A stretch of DNA of 64,000 bases from Dipodascopsis uninucleata var. uninucleata (lineage: Eukaryota; Ascomycota; Lipomycetes; Lipomycetales; Lipomycetaceae). Numbering within the stretch: the first letter of the stretch is position 1; every line of letters begins with the position of its first letter. The notes under the pieces were generated by a model. That model was not told the origin of the DNA. It saw nothing but the letters and a program-made list of their open reading frames with translations, and made no database searches. Shown here one piece after another: positions 54,409 to 64,000 of this stretch. The translations under genes and the position numbers were made by a program. The DNA is taken from contig JAJLTO010000009.1 in the NCBI GenBank assembly GCA_030568195.1, positions 434,001 to 498,000 of the forward strand. The letters run 5' to 3'.

Positions 54409-57060
54409 TCAGTCTTCAATCATAGAATCACCACCCTCTCTTATCTCATTCCCTTCAGCTTCATCGTCATCTTGGTCCTCATCAAGATCAAATACCTGGA
54501 ATCTTTGGCAATCATCAGCAAGAACAGCACCAACACGTCGACCTGTTCTACCGTTGGTAGTCAACGCAATAGGTAGAAAATCATCAGAATAATACCGTGA
54601 TTGAATAACGGAAAATTCCGAAACATTATAGGCTTTAGAGAGATTATAAATATCATCTTTCATATCAGTGCAGTCTATTGGTAGATATTGTAGAGAATGA
54701 ACGTCGATTGTCACTAATCTTGCTCTCACGTCACTCTCAATTGTCTTCTTGTTAAGTAACATGATAAACTTACTATCATCTACGAAATTCATCGATTGTA
54801 AGAAATGATTTTCAACCGATATACGAGCCACATGAACAATTGGAGAAACCAGCTCATTTGGATTTTTTGAGATGTCAAAAATCATGAATGTAACTAAAAT
54901 ATTAGCATTATAGCCATAAGCAAGTAGATTTTTAAATACATACCTTCTTGATCATCGTCTAATGTAGAAAGCGCAATAAACATGCGTTGCTTTTCGTCCT
55001 ATAGCATTGAAAGTTAGGGCATTGGCTAGCTTCAAAAATGCGAGAATTGCAGCGTACCTTGGATATAGCTCTCGTGGCAACTTGAAATTTGTCTTGAGCT
55101 GAAGCCGACAATATCTTCACAGATGGGCCAAGAATAACATGATTCTTCATTGCCTCAGCTGATTGCTCAAATGCCTCAACAAACGCGATCTTTAACTTTT
55201 GTTCAACACTTGGAAGACTATGATCTCCATCTTCAGCGAAAAATTTTTTAATTGTTGGCTCTATTAAGTAGTCCATAATAAATGTGAAGGCCTTATTTGT
55301 TTCTATTATATGATCTGTATCATTATCTGGAGACTCTTGGTTCGAGGTTTCGTCTAAAATGAACTTCAACCATTGAAGAAATGGTTTGAAGTGTTCTGCT
55401 TCTCTATTTACATCCCAAACGAGTTTATGAGCATCTCTAAGTAGCAAAGAGAGGATATCAACAACATTCGCAAATAAATCAGGATTTAAACCAAGATGGA
55501 CACCTCGTTCTCTCCTATAACTTAAATTAATATTCTTCAATAAACATTACAACTATATAACTTTACTCACCAATGTGCTAGTCCTCTTAGACGGGTTATC
55601 AGAACTATTGTCCTCTCACATGCAGGTATTAAATGTTCTAATAAAAGCTTTCTAATATTGTCATGACATGTAGCCATTGCTTTTCTCCAGTTTCTAAGGA
55701 CCTGTCTATAGTTAGATTCCTGGTCTCATAATGTCACGAATTGTGGCCATACTCGTTCAGATAAGCGCTCGCTAAGCCAACTCTGTAGCTCAGGGCAAGG
55801 AACCCCAGTAAGAAGCATTTCCATCATTTTTAGTTTGATCAGTTCATCTGTATATCCTCTGTTAGCAGATAGTTCTTATTTCAAAGGATTGATATCTCAA
55901 TAGTACTGACTTACAGTCAGTTGTGCCTAAGCTCTCTCTGAGAGCTTTCATGATATTATCTAATGTCTCTCTCAAATTTCCCCATTCTGTTTTTACACCT
56001 GTTATAATATCTGATATGTACATTAAAATTGATTGCACTCTCATATATGTAGACGAGATATGTGCTAAGTCGTTGCCGAATCTACGTAGGAAATGAACTC
56101 GCATGGGTAAGAGACATATATCTCTATTTTTCTCTGCAATAATTCCATGAAAAGACAAATCCGATGTAGAAGCATGATCAATCGGGTTTAGATCCTATAT
56201 ACTAAATGTTAAAATTCAGACCACATCGATAATAATGTATAGCGATCCTAGTCAAGTAATACTCACTTTCAGTTGAACGGGAAAAGAGATATTGGAAATG
56301 GAAAAGTGGCCAAAGACATTAATATGCAAGGCGCCGTTAACTTCACCATTAAAAAGCATGTCAATAGGACTCAGGCTCTCCATAAACGTACTATTGTTTA
56401 TCATCCTATCTAAAACTGCTTTAGAGGTAAAAATACTATCAGGGTTTGACGCTGTAGATAAAGTGCTGAGCCTCGGAAGGGCACCTATGATATCGACATT
56501 CAATATGTTCTATAGTAGAATCAGTACAAGAGAGCTATAGAGCATATATTCCCTAACGTGCTTGTAACTAACCTCAAACTTGTTCTGGTTCCTGTTGTTG
56601 ACAGCTTGCTCATCTTCTGAGACCCAGTCAAGACAAGATACAGTCGATTTTGTTTTAATCTGATGAACAATACGACCATTATTCACGTCACATATTCGCG
56701 AGATACCATCAGAGCATCCTAGGGCCAAAAGCTTTCCTATAAGAAGAAATATTGTAAGCATACACCTAGCTTTATTAATAGATTTATACTATAGTTACTG
56801 CTATGTTAGAAACTACTCGTACCATCTGGCTTCCAGCTGACGCTAGTAATGTTGACATCTAACTTTGGAACAGACATTTTCCATACTAATTGTCCGCCCA
56901 TTCTGTAAAGCCATATCGATCTATTATCTGGAGCAAACGTTAGGAGGTCCATTGTCGGACACCAGCTGAATAAGTCAGTCGTGACTGGTATCTGTAGCGT
57001 CTTCTCGGACAAGACGCGAAATGACGATCCGCCTGGGCGTTCATCTTCTGTTTCTGGCAT
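54409..57060 (-). CDS. APC4: anaphase-promoting complex subunit 4, nine exons (715 aa)
   Basis: The exons on the minus strand are 57060-56823, 56736-56573, 56509-56267, 56194-55915, 55847-55753, 55701-55571, 55514-55058, 54998-54944 and 54893-54409. All introns have GT/AG ends and the sum (2148 nt) is in frame. Exon 5 was placed using a tgctaac branch point. APC4 is a scaffold in the APC/C platform. The N-terminal APC4 WD40-like propeller is visible (PVTTDLFSWCPTMDLLTFA, WLYRMGGQLVWKMSVP, SVSWKPDGKLLALGCSDG, CLDWVSEDEQ). The helical APC4 domain follows (MMEMLLTGVPCPELQSWLSE, WRKAMATCHDNIRKLLLEHL, PACERTIVLITRLRGLAHW). The second propeller half ends in GRRVGAVLADDCQRFQVFDL and an acidic tail. 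It is the most intron-rich gene in the window. Confidence 0.93.
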
Positions 57061-57490
57061 TGTTCTTCTTATTCCGCCTTTGCTTATGCAAGTTATCAAG
57101 CCAAATTCTCAAGATTACAATTACTCTTTCCGTCTTTATCGATATATTCTAGATAAATCATTCGCAGTCTATTGACTCTTTTCTACTCCGTTTCCGTAGA
57201 TTTAGATCGCGTCACGATGTTTTGTTCGCGTGAAGAATAATCCAGTTTATAGTCACTTCCTTGTATAGTTAAGGCATAACGCAAAATTACATATTGTATA
57301 TATGCAACTATCTTTTCAGTATTTTCTGTAACTTACATATTTTCTTAACGTAAATGTTCCTTTACATAGATAGGCTCGCGAGAGAGCTAGACAGAGCATT
57401 ATTCCTGATAAATTGCTGTATTAACTGTAATATTTGTTCAATAAATACCAACTCAGTGTCTAGTCCTAGAGCAAGAGCATTAGGTTGAGG
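57061..57490. promoter_or_regulatory. divergent promoter region APC4 / PAN3
   Basis: This spacer of about 430 bp lies between two outward-facing starts. It is AT-rich and no specific site is assigned. Confidence 0.45.
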
Positions 57491-59982
57491 ATGCTTAAGC
57501 AACCACCCTCTTCGGCGGCGCCTACATCTCCAAGCGCGACTGGGTCTAGCAATGACTCCATCAAGTCACCGGCAAACAAGACAGATGGAAGAGGTATATG
57601 AGAAATCGCGCTAATATTTTTGATATAATAAATTTCAGTTGAGTCTTTGATTAACGTCTATGCAGAATCGCTACCTCCGTCACTTAATCCAGGAAAGCAA
57701 TCACAAACATTGTGCAGGAATATTGTAATTCATGGCTATTGCAAGTTTGAACACTCTGGATGTATTTTCCGGCATGACACGGTAAGCTGATATACGCTGA
57801 AATATTCATAGAGACATTACTGATAAGATGATCTAAGACTCCAACAAAGCCTGTGCAATCGGCTTCCAAGATAGATACGACGTTAGTTTACTTGCTTAAT
57901 CCTCTATCATTCTCCCTAAAGTGATCCTGACCTGTTTTTTAATGATCTAGATTAAAAAAGAAACTAAATGTCGACTCACCTTCGTTTATGCCTAGTTCTG
58001 TATCTACTTCGTCGAAACCTACAACTTTGTCAGCACAGTCTGTGGATGCTGCCCCCTTCGTACCTAGAAGTGAGTAGGATTATTAGTGCCCTGGTGAACA
58101 GATATATGTTCAATACTAACAGTTCATGAGCAGTTAATACGCCAACTTCTCTTACAGAATTCGTACCGAGGTATTCTCAAAATAGTGCTATTATACTGAT
58201 GATCATGCGTGACTGATTTAGCTCTATTTCTAGTTATATGAACTCGCCGGAAATTTATACGTCGTCTCCATCTTCGACCTCAAATCAGTTTGTTTCCGGA
58301 ACATTCTCATCGACAGTAGCTCCAGTAACGGGAACTATCGGTGGTCCCATGAGTGTCGATTCGACGCTCTCCAATCAAGGATATGATTTCAACTCTATGT
58401 CCGTTTATCCGCAATCTAATCAGGATATGTTTTATCATGCTACTCAATCTGCGAATTACCAACCTGTAAGTAGAAACTGTTTTGATGACTGTCTTATTGA
58501 GCACGATCCTAACTGATCATAGCTACAATATCATCTTTATGCTCCATTACCGCCACATAAAGCTAGCCTCCTTCCATATCAGAAGACAGTTCAAGGTTTT
58601 TTTCTCTCTGACAACATCAGAGAAGAGCTACAGCGAAAGAGCGAAGCAACTTTGCAAATCCTACCTAGTGAGTATTTAAGATCAGGGATTTCTGTCAGCA
58701 GTGCAGCTTCTAATTTACCTGATTAGATTCCACCCTTCCGGATTCTCTTGACGTGTATTACTCCTTAGTTCCATTAGATACGAATCCAGAAAAGAACAAC
58801 AGAGTTTTCGGATATTCAAGCTGGATTTATAAGGCATTTTCAAAGAATGACGGTAACACTTACGCCCTTCGACGAATTGAAGGATTTAAGTTGACTGACG
58901 AGAAATCTATCAGCATAGTTCAACAATGGAGAAGACTATCAAATGCGAACGTCGTGATGCTGTTTGAAGCCTTTACGACTCGTGCGTTTGGCGACAATTC
59001 TATCATCTTTGTATATGATTATCACCCTCTATCAAGCACTCTGTCCGAGACTCATTTTGGCCCATCTTCACGATATCCAATGATCAGAAATAGTGCTGGT
59101 CAAATGGCACCGTCAGTTCCAGAACAAGTCTTGTGGAGTTATCTTGTCCAGCTATCGTCTGCACTTAAGACTATACATTCTGCTAGTCTTGCAGCTCGTT
59201 GTCTAGATCCTACCAAAATCATTCTTACTTCTAAAATGAGAGTCAGAATTAGCTGCGTTGGTATATTAGATGTCATAGATGGTGCTGGCGATTATATGGG
59301 TATAGAAGGCAAGAAGAAACATCAACAGGAAGATCTTAATAGTCTTGGAAGGCTGATTCTCAGCATCGCTTGTAACAATAGTGCCATTAGTATGAGCTCT
59401 GGGGTTTCGCTCCAAGTTGTAAGCAAGGGACTTGATTACATTGGTCGATTTTATTCTACAGACTTGAAAAACTGCATCACGTATCTTCTGAATAGTAATG
59501 AATCATATGAAGGAACTGTTATAAATGTTAAGTATGATACGAGCAATAATATCGATGATTTTATACGAGTTATTTCTCCTTTTTATCAGCAAAATCTGAA
59601 TAGTTCACTCCATTATCAGGACAATTTGGAGTCAGATCTTTCGAAGGAACTTGAAAATGGTCGACTAGTTCGACTCCTCTGCAAATTTGGTTTCATTAAC
59701 GAGCGTCCGGAATTTGATCATGACAGTGCTTGGTCAGAGACAGGTGATAGATACCTATTAAAGCTCTTTAGAGATTACGTATTTCATCAAGTAGATGAGA
59801 ATGGTAATCCTGTGGTCGACCTTGCGCATGTGCTACGGTGTTTGAATAAATTGGATGCTGGGGTAGATGAGAAAATCATGCTTGTGTCTAGAGATGAGCA
59901 GAGCTGTTTGATCGTGTCATACAAAGAACTTAAAAACTGCGTAGATGCTGTATTTAGAGATCTCAACAGAGCAGCATCATAG
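57491..59982 (+). CDS. PAN3: PAN3, regulatory subunit of the PAN2-PAN3 poly(A) deadenylase (657 aa)
   Basis: The seven exons are 57491-57593, 57666-57781, 57961-58069, 58158-58170, 58234-58465, 58523-58667 and 58727-59982 (1974 nt in frame). PAN3 recruits PAN2 to poly(A)-bound Pab1 in the cytoplasm and starts mRNA deadenylation. The N-terminal CCCH zinc finger (TLCRNIVIHGYCKFEHSGCI, then FRHDT) is followed by the PAM2-like NVDSPSFMPSS motif. Next come HLYAPLPPHKASLLPYQ, FFLSDNIREELQRKSEATLQ and STLPDSLDVYYSLVPLD leading into the pseudokinase. The pseudokinase keeps YALRRIEGFKL and VMLFEAFTTRAFGD but lacks HRD and DFG. The C-terminal knob domain includes RLLCKFGFINERPEFD, RYLLKLFRDYVFHQVDENG and LDAGVDEKIMLVSRDEQSCL. 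The 13-nt exon is inferred from phase. An alternative exon 2 start at 57639 would add 9 codons. Confidence 0.93.
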
Positions 59983-60211
59983 GACTTTTTATTTGTGTAT
60001 TTATATGGTTATTTAGTGGTATTACTTTTGGTGATAGTTATTTATTATAATCTTGGTGAATAACGTTGTCGAATAGAGTGTCCGCGTTTATTACTAGATA
60101 ATATTACAAAAGATATTTTCGTACTATACATGTGAATTCTGGAGTCACTATAAAATAACGTGAACCGGCTGAATATTATGATCAAACTCTTTTTATTCAT
60201 TCCTTTTCATT

Positions 60212-60800
60212 CTATTCCGCTTGTATGAAAGGATTTGCAATCTCTTCTCCTCCTTCAACTGGCGAAATCATTAAAAGTAATGGCCCCCGAACAACAATCA
60301 ATCCTAGAGGACGAGTCTGATCCTGAGATGCCTGGCCCTCCACTTCGGCTTCACCTAAACGTCACGAATTAGAAGTTTCATTCTATATAATGCAGATTTA
60401 TATCCTCATTGTCACTATTAATATAGTCCTACCTCTTATATGTTCAACGACATCATCCAATACCAGATTCATGAGTTGGTCATATCCTTTTAAGACGCCA
60501 GTAACTATTAACAATAGAAGCCCAGTATAGTTAGTTCATTATTTCTCAGTACTATCTTCGCTAAAGTAAAGTAGCTAATGAAATCATCATGAATCATCAC
60601 GTACCTTCACGTCCCCCAGAGAATTTAACTCGGATTTCTCGGTCCTGATATTTCGCTAGATCAAGGATGGCTTCTTTCTTTGGTCTGTCATGTTGCTGTG
60701 CTTGGTTGCCATGGTGTTGACGATTTCCTCTGTACCCACCCCCTCCACGACCACCTCCACTATTATTTCTGTCCTGAAAATGGTGACCTCCGGCACTCAT
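60212..60800 (-). CDS. LSM7: Sm-like protein LSm7 (136 aa)
   Basis: Three exons (60800-60605, 60504-60433, 60354-60212) close in frame. LSm7 is part of the cytoplasmic Lsm1-7 ring (decapping and decay) and the nuclear Lsm2-8 ring (U6 snRNA). The Sm1 motif is ILDLAKYQDREIRVKFSGGR followed by VTGVLKGYDQLMNLVLDDVV. The Sm2 motif is LGLIVVRGPLLLMISPVEG, and the end EEIANPF is the LSm7 signature. A Gly/Arg-rich N-terminal extension (GGGRGGGGYRGNRQ) precedes PKKEAILDL, as in other filamentous fungal LSm7 proteins. The start is the ATG at 60800; a TTG two codons upstream is ignored. It is convergent with PAN3, giving two mRNA-decay genes side by side. Confidence 0.95.
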
Positions 60801-61454
60801 ATTCAAATTTTAGAGATCTTATTATTTCTATAAATGCTCGTTACTTAGAAATATCAGGCTAATTGTACACGCTCTGACAACAAAATTTCTCAGTTGAAAA
60901 TTTATGTCTCTCCTAGGTGATATTGCTCCCCCTACTTAAGTCATATATAATACTAGGCTGTTCTCTATACTATGTAGTAATCCTATACCCGCGCTTTTTA
61001 TTCTGTATCTTATAATGCTTCAATTATTACAGAATTATGTCGAATAAATCACTTGTTTTAGTAACGAACCTTAGGCAAGTCTGACAATTGCTTTGCCTGC
61101 ATTCAAAATGGAAGAATTGGCAATGCTTCATTTATGCTTCAACGTTTTCCACTTATTGCTTTAATTGCATTTTGCTCTTTTATTTATGCCATTACGCGCT
61201 CATTTTCATTTTTGTTTACTTCACTGTTTTTTTCTTTTGAAAGAACTTTTCCTGTAAATCCTTTTTCACGTACAACTGGCGACCAAAGGAAACGGTATAT
61301 GTTGCATTCGCACGGAAGGATCAAATTTTGAATTGATATTGATGAAATTTTAATCCATCTGTCCTTCAGTCGGATCGTGTGTAGGATAAAATATATATAA
61401 TTCTCTACATAGTAATAGATATCGAAATATATAGTTGGAGGTCAGCCTTTCGCT
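60801..61454. promoter_or_regulatory. divergent promoter region LSM7 / KAP95
   Basis: This spacer of about 650 bp lies between outward-facing starts. It is T-rich around 61200-61260. No supported gene was found; a 65-codon frame at 61134-61331 is hydrophobic and has no context. Confidence 0.4.
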
Positions 61455-64000
61455 ATGGATATTGGCACAATCTTGGAAACTGCCATTCTAAGTTCTGGTA
61501 AGTACATCAAGAATAATATCGCGATGTATTTCTCTATGTGAGATTATATGATATTGAAATAGTATATACTAATGAATTGGTGGGCTTTCAGACCCAAAGG
61601 CGCGGCAGGATGCGGAGGCACAGCTTGAAATAGCGGCCAAGGACCACTTCGTAAGTTAGATTATTTGCAAGCGAGGTTCACTACACGCTATAGTTTGGAG
61701 ATCGTAGCGATCATTACAATATAACTATAGACTTTGTTAATCTTCATACAATGTACAACTAATTCTGATTATTATGGATTATTTAGGTTCCTTATTTGGG
61801 CATGCTTACAACTGCTCTTGGAGATGAGCAGCAAAAAACCGAAGTTCGAATGTTGGCAGGTATTGCCATCAAAAATCAGCTTACTGCAAAGGTTAGAATT
61901 TTCCGCTCATTTATAGTATTGTGTATTTCAGTTTCTTATCTTGTATGGGGCTACTTCATGTCATAAGACTTAAAAAGTTTAATAAACGTTGCTATGAAGA
62001 AGAGAAGTTTTTTGTTCAGAATGAAGCTCTAACGCTATATATAAATTTAGAATGTCAAAACCAAAATTGCGCAGGCTGAGCGTTGGATATCTATTGATCA
62101 AGATGCGAAAAATCAGATCAAGCAAACTGTGAGTGATAAATTATATATCTATTCTTTGGTTTCTGTTTGAATATGAAATAATCCTAACAATGAGCTTATA
62201 ATTATTTTTTAGGCACTGACATCCCTACTTTCACCTGATGATCGTGTGGCTAATTCTGCGGCTCAGTTAGTAGCTGCTATTGCAGATATTGAACTTGCCC
62301 GCAATGAATGGCCAGAGTTGATGGTAGTTTTGGTTGAGAACACTAAAGAAGATAAAGCCGTTAATGTCAAGCGTGCATCACTCCTTGCAATTGGTTATAT
62401 TTGCGAAACAGCTGATCCTAGTAATTCTGGCGTCGTTGCCCAGGCAAATGGTATCCTGACGGCAATCGTACAAGGAGCTCGAGCTGCAGAGCCTTCTATA
62501 GTTGTCCGACAGACCGCTATTAATGCATTGGTTAACTCTTTGGAATTTATTCGTGATAATTTTGAGCGAGAAGGTGAACGAAACTACATCATGCAGGTGG
62601 TGTGTGAAGCCACGCAGGCGCCAGATGCTAAGCTGCAAGCATCCGCTTTCGGTGCTCTTGCTAGAATCATGAGCATGTATTATCCGTACATGCGTTTGTA
62701 TATGGAGAAGGCCTTGTATGGATTGACAGTCCAGGGAATGAAAAATCCCAATGAAGATATTGCATGCATGGCGGTTGAATTTTGGAGTACAGTTTGTGAA
62801 GAAGAGATTGAAATTGCTATCCAGCAATCGGAGGTTTACAGCGAAGAAGATGTTGTCGACCGCGAGAACTTTCAATTTGCGAAATATGCGATTAATGAAG
62901 TATTACCTACTTTACTGGAGCTGTTAACTAGGCAGTCGGAAGACATAGAAGACGAAGATTGGAACGTCGCAATGGCTGCCGCATCTTGTCTTCAACTTTT
63001 CGCTGAGAACACTGGTTCTGCCGTTGTTAACCTGACTCTGCAATTTGTTGAAGCTAATTTGCAGCAGGAAGACTGGCGAAAAAGGGAAGCTGCGGTTATG
63101 GCATTCGGTTCTATTCTGGACGGCCCGGATCATGGTACACTGGCTCATGTTATCGGGCAAGCCCTACCTCCTATGCTTGCTCTCATGAATGATTCTGTAT
63201 TGCAAGTTAAGGATACTGTTGCATGGTGTCTTGGCCGCATTGCTGACTCTGTGATTGAAGGTATTAATACTACCACTCATCTTCCCGGAATTATGACTGC
63301 TCTTTTATTGGGTTTGCAAGATCATCCGAAGGTTCTGACTAATTGTTGCTGGACTCTTATTAATTTAACTGAACAGTTAGGTCAAGAGGGTCCCTACGCA
63401 CAAACTACTCCTATCTCACCTTATTATAATGCTGTGTTGCAGGCTCTATTACGTGCCAGTGATCGTGCTGATAACGAGCATTCATCAAGAACATCAGCTT
63501 ATGAAGCTCTTGGAACTCTCGTTGCCTGTAGTGCTGGAGATACCTTAAATTTGGTTACAGAGTTATCTCTAGTTATAGTTGAACGTTTAGAAACTACGTT
63601 AGTGATGCAAACCCAACTAGTAGGCATGGATGATCGGACAAATCTTGAAGAACTTCAAATTAGCTTATTAAGTGTTTTAACTAACATCATCCGACGTGTA
63701 TCACCCTCCGACCGTAACTCTTCTGATAGGCTTATGACTTTGTTATTAAACATGCTACAGCAGAAACTTCCAAATTCGCTCATTGAAGAGGATATTTTCA
63801 TAGCTATTGGTGCAGTCGCAGGCGCAGCGCAAGAAAATTTTGATGTCTATCTTGCTGCTTTTATTCCTTATCTTATGAAGGCCCTTGAAGATCCTGATTC
63901 CCCGACCTGTAACACAGCAGTTGGTCTCGTTGCGGACTTGGCTGTTGCTTTGGGACCTAAGATTGAACCAAATTGCGATATGTTTATGAACATATTTTTG
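61455..64000 (+). CDS. KAP95: importin subunit beta-1 / karyopherin Kap95 (partial, 691 residues visible)
   Basis: The five exons visible are 61455-61497, 61592-61650, 61787-61891, 62051-62128 and 62213 onward. The last is open through the window end, so the C-terminus is missing (yeast Kap95 has 861 aa). It carries cargo-importin alpha complexes through nuclear pores and is released by Ran-GTP. The start MDIGTILETAILSSDPKARQ and the blocks AKDHFVPYLGMLTTALGDEQ, RMLAGIAIKNQLTAK, KTKIAQAERWISIDQDAKNQ and IADIELARNEWPELMVVLVE match the N-terminal HEAT repeats. Later repeats include YPYMRLYMEKALYGLTVQGM and CMAVEFWSTVCEEEIEIAIQ, then WNVAMAAASCLQLFAENTG, WRKREAAVMAFGSILDGPD and VKDTVAWCLGRIADSVIEGI. 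Four short introns cluster at the 5' end. Confidence 0.96.

Noticed and set aside
61134-61331. Hydrophobic 65-codon frame in the LSM7/KAP95 promoter
   Set aside because: It comes from a T-rich tract, which gives Phe/Leu/Ser codons by composition alone. It lacks splice or homology support.
62378-63160. Minus-strand frames of 165 and 78 codons opposite KAP95
   Set aside because: They are antisense to clear importin-beta HEAT repeats and have no family character.
1-64000. CRISPR arrays, rRNA genes, telomeric repeats, LTR or virus-like elements
   Set aside because: I scanned for spaced direct repeats, conserved rRNA strings, telomere tracts, and integrase or reverse-transcriptase motifs. Nothing convincing was found.

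Overview
The window looks like nuclear DNA of an ascomycete fungus. The evidence is the gene set: a GT15 mannosyltransferase (KRE2/KTR family), Sgf11 of SAGA, a TRM44 tRNA methyltransferase, PAN3, RRN3, FYV7, a Nak1/Kic1-type GCK kinase, a SWIRM lysine-demethylase homologue and an Fsc1-like fasciclin protein. It is AT-rich (roughly 60% by eye). Introns are short, mostly about 45-100 nt (a few 150 nt or more), with GTANGT-like donors and, in many of them, a CTAAC-like branch point 8-20 nt before the 3' splice site. A SWIRM/amine-oxidase LSD gene argues against a Saccharomyces-like yeast. Taphrinomycotina, Lipomyces-like yeasts or Pezizomycotina are all possible; I cannot name the species.

Layout. 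1-10.4 kb holds a large disordered/coiled-coil protein (minus), a 3-kb gene-free stretch and an unrecognised spliced gene (minus). 11-20 kb holds TRM44 (plus), the Rab escort protein MRS6 (minus), SGF11 (plus), acyl-protein thioesterase (minus) and FYV7 (minus). 20-26 kb has a mitochondrial-type PPR protein (plus) and a KTR mannosyltransferase (minus). 26.3-31.4 kb is a 5-kb gene-free stretch carrying a 315-bp MITE-like inverted-repeat element and a cluster of small palindromes. 31-40 kb is an LSD-type amine oxidase (minus) divergent from a GCK-III kinase (plus), with an 18-bp palindromic CACGTG site between them. 40-51.5 kb has a membrane fasciclin protein, a small fungal conserved protein, an unknown basic protein, RRN3 and a secreted FAS1 protein. 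51.8-64 kb has APC10/DOC1, LEU2, APC4, PAN3, LSM7 and the 5' part of KAP95 (importin beta), which runs off the end.

The genes are mostly ordinary housekeeping genes transcribed singly. Functional themes: ubiquitin and cell cycle (APC10 and APC4 either side of LEU2), RNA turnover and ribosome production (PAN3 and LSM7 side by side, RRN3, FYV7), membrane traffic and lipid modification of proteins (MRS6, APT1, Fsc1-like), chromatin (SGF11, LSD). Exon models were built by hand from splice signals and reading frame. Those for APC4 (9 exons), PAN3 (7 exons, one of 13 nt), APT1, FYV7, DOC1, LSM7 and SGF11 all close in frame. No tRNA, rRNA, CRISPR, virus-like element or autonomous transposon was recognised.
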